Positions 7,116 to 8,375 of a DNA stretch of 8,375 nt are shown piece by piece (position 1 is the first letter of the stretch; each line of letters begins with the position of its first letter). The stretch is from contig DDSV01000001.1 in the NCBI GenBank assembly GCA_002344215.1, forward strand, positions 1-8,375, given 5' to 3'. The translations under genes and the position numbers were made by a program. This DNA is from Akkermansiaceae bacterium UBA2381 (lineage in GTDB: Bacteria > Verrucomicrobiota > Verrucomicrobiia > Verrucomicrobiales > DEV007). A model generated the notes under the pieces. It saw only the letters and a program-made list of their open reading frames with translations, was not told the origin of the DNA and made no database searches.

Positions 7116-7180
7116 ATTTTACTGGAGTCAAGGGAGAGTTCGCCGGACGGGCCATCGCAAAGTTGTCGAGCTTCCAGTAA
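7116..7180 (-). promoter_or_regulatory. Candidate promoter/operator region of the czc operon
   Basis: On the minus strand TAAAAT (7121-7116) matches the -10 consensus at five of six positions, about 28 bases upstream of the CzcI-like ATG, but a good -35 at normal spacing is lacking. That would fit an activator-dependent promoter. The same -10 overlaps one arm of a perfect 8-base inverted repeat, TTACTGGA (7119-7126) and TCCAGTAA (7173-7180), 46 bases apart. A TTGACT at 7131-7126 is a second possible -35, but no good -10 follows it. The assignment is tentative. Confidence 0.3.
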
Positions 7181-7304
7181 GCGTTGGAGGAAGGCGGTGG
7201 CGCCCCCGAAGGGGTGGACCAGCCCCGCCCCATGTTCAGCCCCCTGCGACCAACTCTCCCGAACGCGTGAAGGAGGTCCGGTCAGGTAAAATCCGCTGCA
7301 CCTA

Positions 7305-7348
7305 GGGGCTGATTTTTTTACCTATCAGTCCCCCCGCACCCTGCGGGG
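7305..7348. repeat. Two tandem hairpins
   Basis: GGGGCTGAT (7305-7313) pairs with ATCAGTCCC (7324-7332) over 9 base pairs with one G-T wobble, around a T-rich 10-base loop. The next hairpin begins on the last base of the first: CCCCGCA (7332-7338), loop CCC, TGCGGGG (7342-7348), a perfect 7-pair stem. No T tract follows on either strand. The pair could end the leftward XRE transcript with help from Rho, or be part of a structured RNA or repeat element. Confidence 0.55.
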
Positions 7349-7351
7349 TAA
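7339..7351. repeat. 13-base direct repeat, copy 1
   Basis: CCCTGCGGGGTAA occurs here and again, identical, at 7417-7429. This copy overlaps the right arm of the second tandem hairpin. A shorter related match, GCCCCCTGCG, is at 7239-7248 and is repeated exactly at 7414-7423. Confidence 0.6.
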
Positions 7352-7416
7352 ACGCCTGGAACATCTCTGTCCATCGTGGCCCAGCCCAGACAGGAGCGGG
7401 GATAGAGCAGATCGCC

Positions 7417-7429
7417 CCCTGCGGGGTAA
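7417..7429. repeat. 13-base direct repeat, copy 2
   Basis: This is the second copy of CCCTGCGGGGTAA, 78 bases from the first and 16 bases beyond the stop of the XRE gene. With neighbouring bases it can form a small CCCC-CTGC-GGGG hairpin (7415-7426). Confidence 0.6.
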
Positions 7430-7444
7430 TGAGCGAAATCGGGG

Positions 7445-7723
7445 CTACTTCCCCCCGGCCATGAGGTCATCGAGGGAAGCTTTCAGCTGTCTCTGGGAAG
7501 GAAGTAATTCGTCTGAGGGTACACCGAGAACTTCGCTTAGGATAGAGAGCTCGAAGTCATAGACGGATCGTATCTGGGACTCGATCTTGGCAACGGTCAC
7601 TCGATCAAACGTATGGAGCCCGGCCAATTGTAGACGTGCCGCCAGCTGATCCTGAGTCAGCTCTTTCTTCTTTCGTAGTGTTCGAACCTGAGGGCCGACG
7701 CAGTTGCGGAATCGTTTCGCCAT
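7445..7723 (-). CDS. XRE/Cro-type helix-turn-helix transcriptional regulator
   Basis: This is a 92-residue protein built almost entirely of one HTH_XRE domain. Residues 9-20 (VGPQVRTLRKKK) form the first helix, ELTQDQLAARLQ (21-32) the second, and DRVTVAKIESQIR (40-52) the recognition region with the family's typical K-I-E. The segment that follows (YDFELSILSEVLGVPSDELLP) is the usual closing helix pair. A short tail (76-92) has no known domain. The closest family members are single-domain DNA-binding regulators or antitoxin-like repressors. It has a lower-GC look than the efflux genes. Two GTTCCC-N4-GGGAAC palindromes lie immediately upstream, one starting five bases before the ATG, which suggests autoregulation and control of the divergent membrane-protein gene. 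Whether it also affects the czc operon, 357 bases away in the same direction, is unknown. No partner toxin gene is visible. Confidence 0.9.
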   Translation of the reverse strand: MAKRFRNCVGPQVRTLRKKKELTQDQLAARLQLAGLHTFDRVTVAKIESQIRSVYDFELSILSEVLGVPSDELLPSQRQLKASLDDLMAGGK

Positions 7724-7725
7724 GA

Positions 7726-7745
7726 AAGTTCCCGGTTGGGAACTT
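7726..7745. promoter_or_regulatory. Palindromic operator candidate 1
   Basis: AAGTTCCC (7726-7733) and GGGAACTT (7738-7745) form a perfect 8-base inverted repeat around GGTT, directly upstream of the XRE start codon. It overlaps the first two bases of a possible -35 (TTGACT, 7744-7749) for the rightward gene. Symmetry, size and position suit a dimeric XRE repressor. Confidence 0.7.
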
Positions 7746-7772
7746 GACTTTCAGGCGGAACTTGGGTCTTTT
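7744..7772 (+). promoter_or_regulatory. Candidate promoter for the rightward membrane-protein gene
   Basis: TTGACT (7744-7749) is five-of-six to the -35 consensus and is followed at 17 bases by TCTTTT (7767-7772), a weak -10. The two palindromes flank it, one over the -35 and one near the expected transcription start, so repressor binding would block it. Confidence 0.4.
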
Positions 7773-7773
7773 G

Positions 7774-7789
7774 GTTCCCTACGGGGAAC
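7774..7789. promoter_or_regulatory. Palindromic operator candidate 2
   Basis: GTTCCC-TACG-GGGAAC repeats the core of the first palindrome (GTTCCC-N4-GGGAAC, 7728-7743) exactly 46 bases away, with a different central tetranucleotide. Conservation of the arms but not the centre is what a protein-binding site would show. It ends 14 bases before the ATG of the rightward gene. Confidence 0.7.
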
Positions 7790-7803
7790 GCAGCGAGATT
7801 TGT

Positions 7804-8375
7804 ATGAGCGAGGAGATGCAAAGGCGAGTTGACGCCGTGGCGGGCAAAGGAGCTTGGGGCGCCGTGTTTTGCTGGACCGGGATCTATCTGCTTCGACTCC
7901 TAATTGGGCTCGCTGCGGCAGCAGTGATCGCGGGGATTTTCGTAACCAGTCGATTGTCCTATGCACCAACTTCTTCTGCTGCTTGGGGTCCTTTTGTCGG
8001 CCTCCTGCTGCTCGCGCTCGTCATCGCAACGGTCACCTTCCTCCCGCTGTGGCGAGGGCTGGAGAAGGTCAATATTCGCGGATTTGCCAACACCGTGTCA
8101 GCGACCGGGAAGCTTCTGGTTCCCGCCATCCTGCTTCAGCTCTTCGTCCCTCTGAGCGGAGAGATCGGTCTCGGAATCGTCAATTTCTTTGTGGCAGTCG
8201 GTGTTTGCTATCTCGTCACCTTGGCGCAGGATTTCGACCGCCGCAGTCAGTTCGTAGCGCTGCTGATTGCGGGGGGGCAGGCGATTTCCCTGTGTGTTGC
8301 CTCCATGATTTTGGACCCCGACGCTCCCATCGACAGATGGCAGGTCAAAATGGCAGTCTGGCTTGGAGCGGTTCC
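7804..8375 (+). CDS. Multi-pass membrane protein of unknown function (runs off the right edge)
   Basis: An ATG at 7804 opens a frame with no stop for 190 codons to the window end. A short polar N-terminus (MSEEMQRRVDAVAGKG) is followed by hydrophobic segments at about residues 27-48, 62-83, 103-118, 121-140, 149-170 and one starting near 182, so it has at least five or six membrane spans. I see no signal peptide, enzymatic motif or charged transport motif within the spans and cannot assign a family. Codon-level quality is good: the frame is continuous, hydrophobic spans are evenly spaced and other frames are broken. It is divergent from the XRE gene with 80 bases between starts, and both operator candidates lie in that gap, so the regulator probably controls it. 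An in-frame ATG at 7816 is an alternative start; neither has a clear Shine-Dalgarno sequence. Confidence 0.78.
   Translation, partial: MSEEMQRRVDAVAGKGAWGAVFCWTGIYLLRLLIGLAAAAVIAGIFVTSRLSYAPTSSAAWGPFVGLLLLALVIATVTFLPLWRGLEKVNIRGFANTVSATGKLLVPAILLQLFVPLSGEIGLGIVNFFVAVGVCYLVTLAQDFDRRSQFVALLIAGGQAISLCVASMILDPDAPIDRWQVKMAVWLGAV

Larger units (their letters stand above)
7092..7444. other. 353-base non-coding region with short repeats and hairpins
   Basis: I find no convincing gene here: the short open frames in it lack signal, family resemblance and codon style. It contains the candidate operon promoter at its left end and a UUCG-type mini-hairpin on the minus strand (7203-7214, CCCC-TTCG-GGGG). 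It also holds an imperfect inverted repeat GGTAAAATC (7285-7293) / GATTTTTTTACC (7311-7322), two tandem hairpins (7305-7348) and a repeated CCCTGCGGGGTAA. No tRNA, attC or IS ends could be recognised. It separates the efflux operon from the XRE regulator gene. Confidence 0.6.

Noticed and set aside
6952..7233. A 93-codon minus-strand frame overlapping the CzcI-like gene and its upstream region
   Set aside because: It is out of frame with the signal-peptide gene, shows no domain and spans the likely promoter.
7180..7266. Possible integron attC site (GTTGGAG on the left, GACCAAC and CGAACGCG on the right)
   Set aside because: The core sites do not fit the required GTTRRRY and RYYYAAC pattern and no inner L box pair could be found.
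7445..7723. XRE protein as antitoxin of a toxin-antitoxin pair
   Set aside because: No small toxin gene is adjacent on the same strand; the neighbour is a divergent multi-pass membrane protein.

Overview
The window is a GC-rich bacterial segment dominated by a leftward (minus-strand) heavy-metal efflux operon of the CzcCBA/CusCBA (HME-RND) type. Start sites mostly lack clear Shine-Dalgarno sequences. The style of the short adaptor, the Cys-tailed small proteins and the XRE regulator resembles Verrucomicrobiota or a neighbouring PVC lineage. That placement is an impression from protein style, not a measured one.

Reading along the minus strand from right to left, the operon holds five genes. 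First is a small exported Cys/His-rich protein resembling CzcI (6699-7088), then a TolC-family outer-membrane factor (5282-6556). Next come an unusually short lipoprotein adaptor that lacks the lipoyl/hairpin region (4569-5267) and the large RND pump CzcA (1416-4562). Last is a small secreted protein with a Cys/His tail (982-1419), coupled to czcA by a 4-base overlap. A convincing intrinsic terminator (916-963) closes the unit. Immediately beyond it a second unit begins with the same opening order: another small Cys/His-rich exported protein (401-853), then the first 71 codons of another TolC-family protein that runs off the left edge (1-213). The window therefore appears to hold one complete and one truncated czc-like module in tandem.

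The expected division of labour is that the CzcI-like proteins and the Cys-tailed protein act in the periplasm as metal-binding accessories. The RND pump takes up periplasmic or cytoplasmic divalent metal with proton exchange, and the adaptor links it to the outer-membrane channel. The pump has the HME TM4 carboxylate motif but not the CusA methionine triad, so Zn/Co/Cd/Ni is more likely than Cu(I)/Ag(I).

To the right, 7092-7444 is non-coding and rich in short repeats and hairpins, including two tandem hairpins at 7305-7348. Beyond it lie a small XRE/Cro-type regulator (7445-7723, minus) and a divergent multi-pass membrane protein that is cut by the right edge (7804-8375, plus). The 80-base gap between these two carries two copies of the palindrome GTTCCC-N4-GGGAAC exactly 46 bases apart, which are strong candidates for the regulator's operators.
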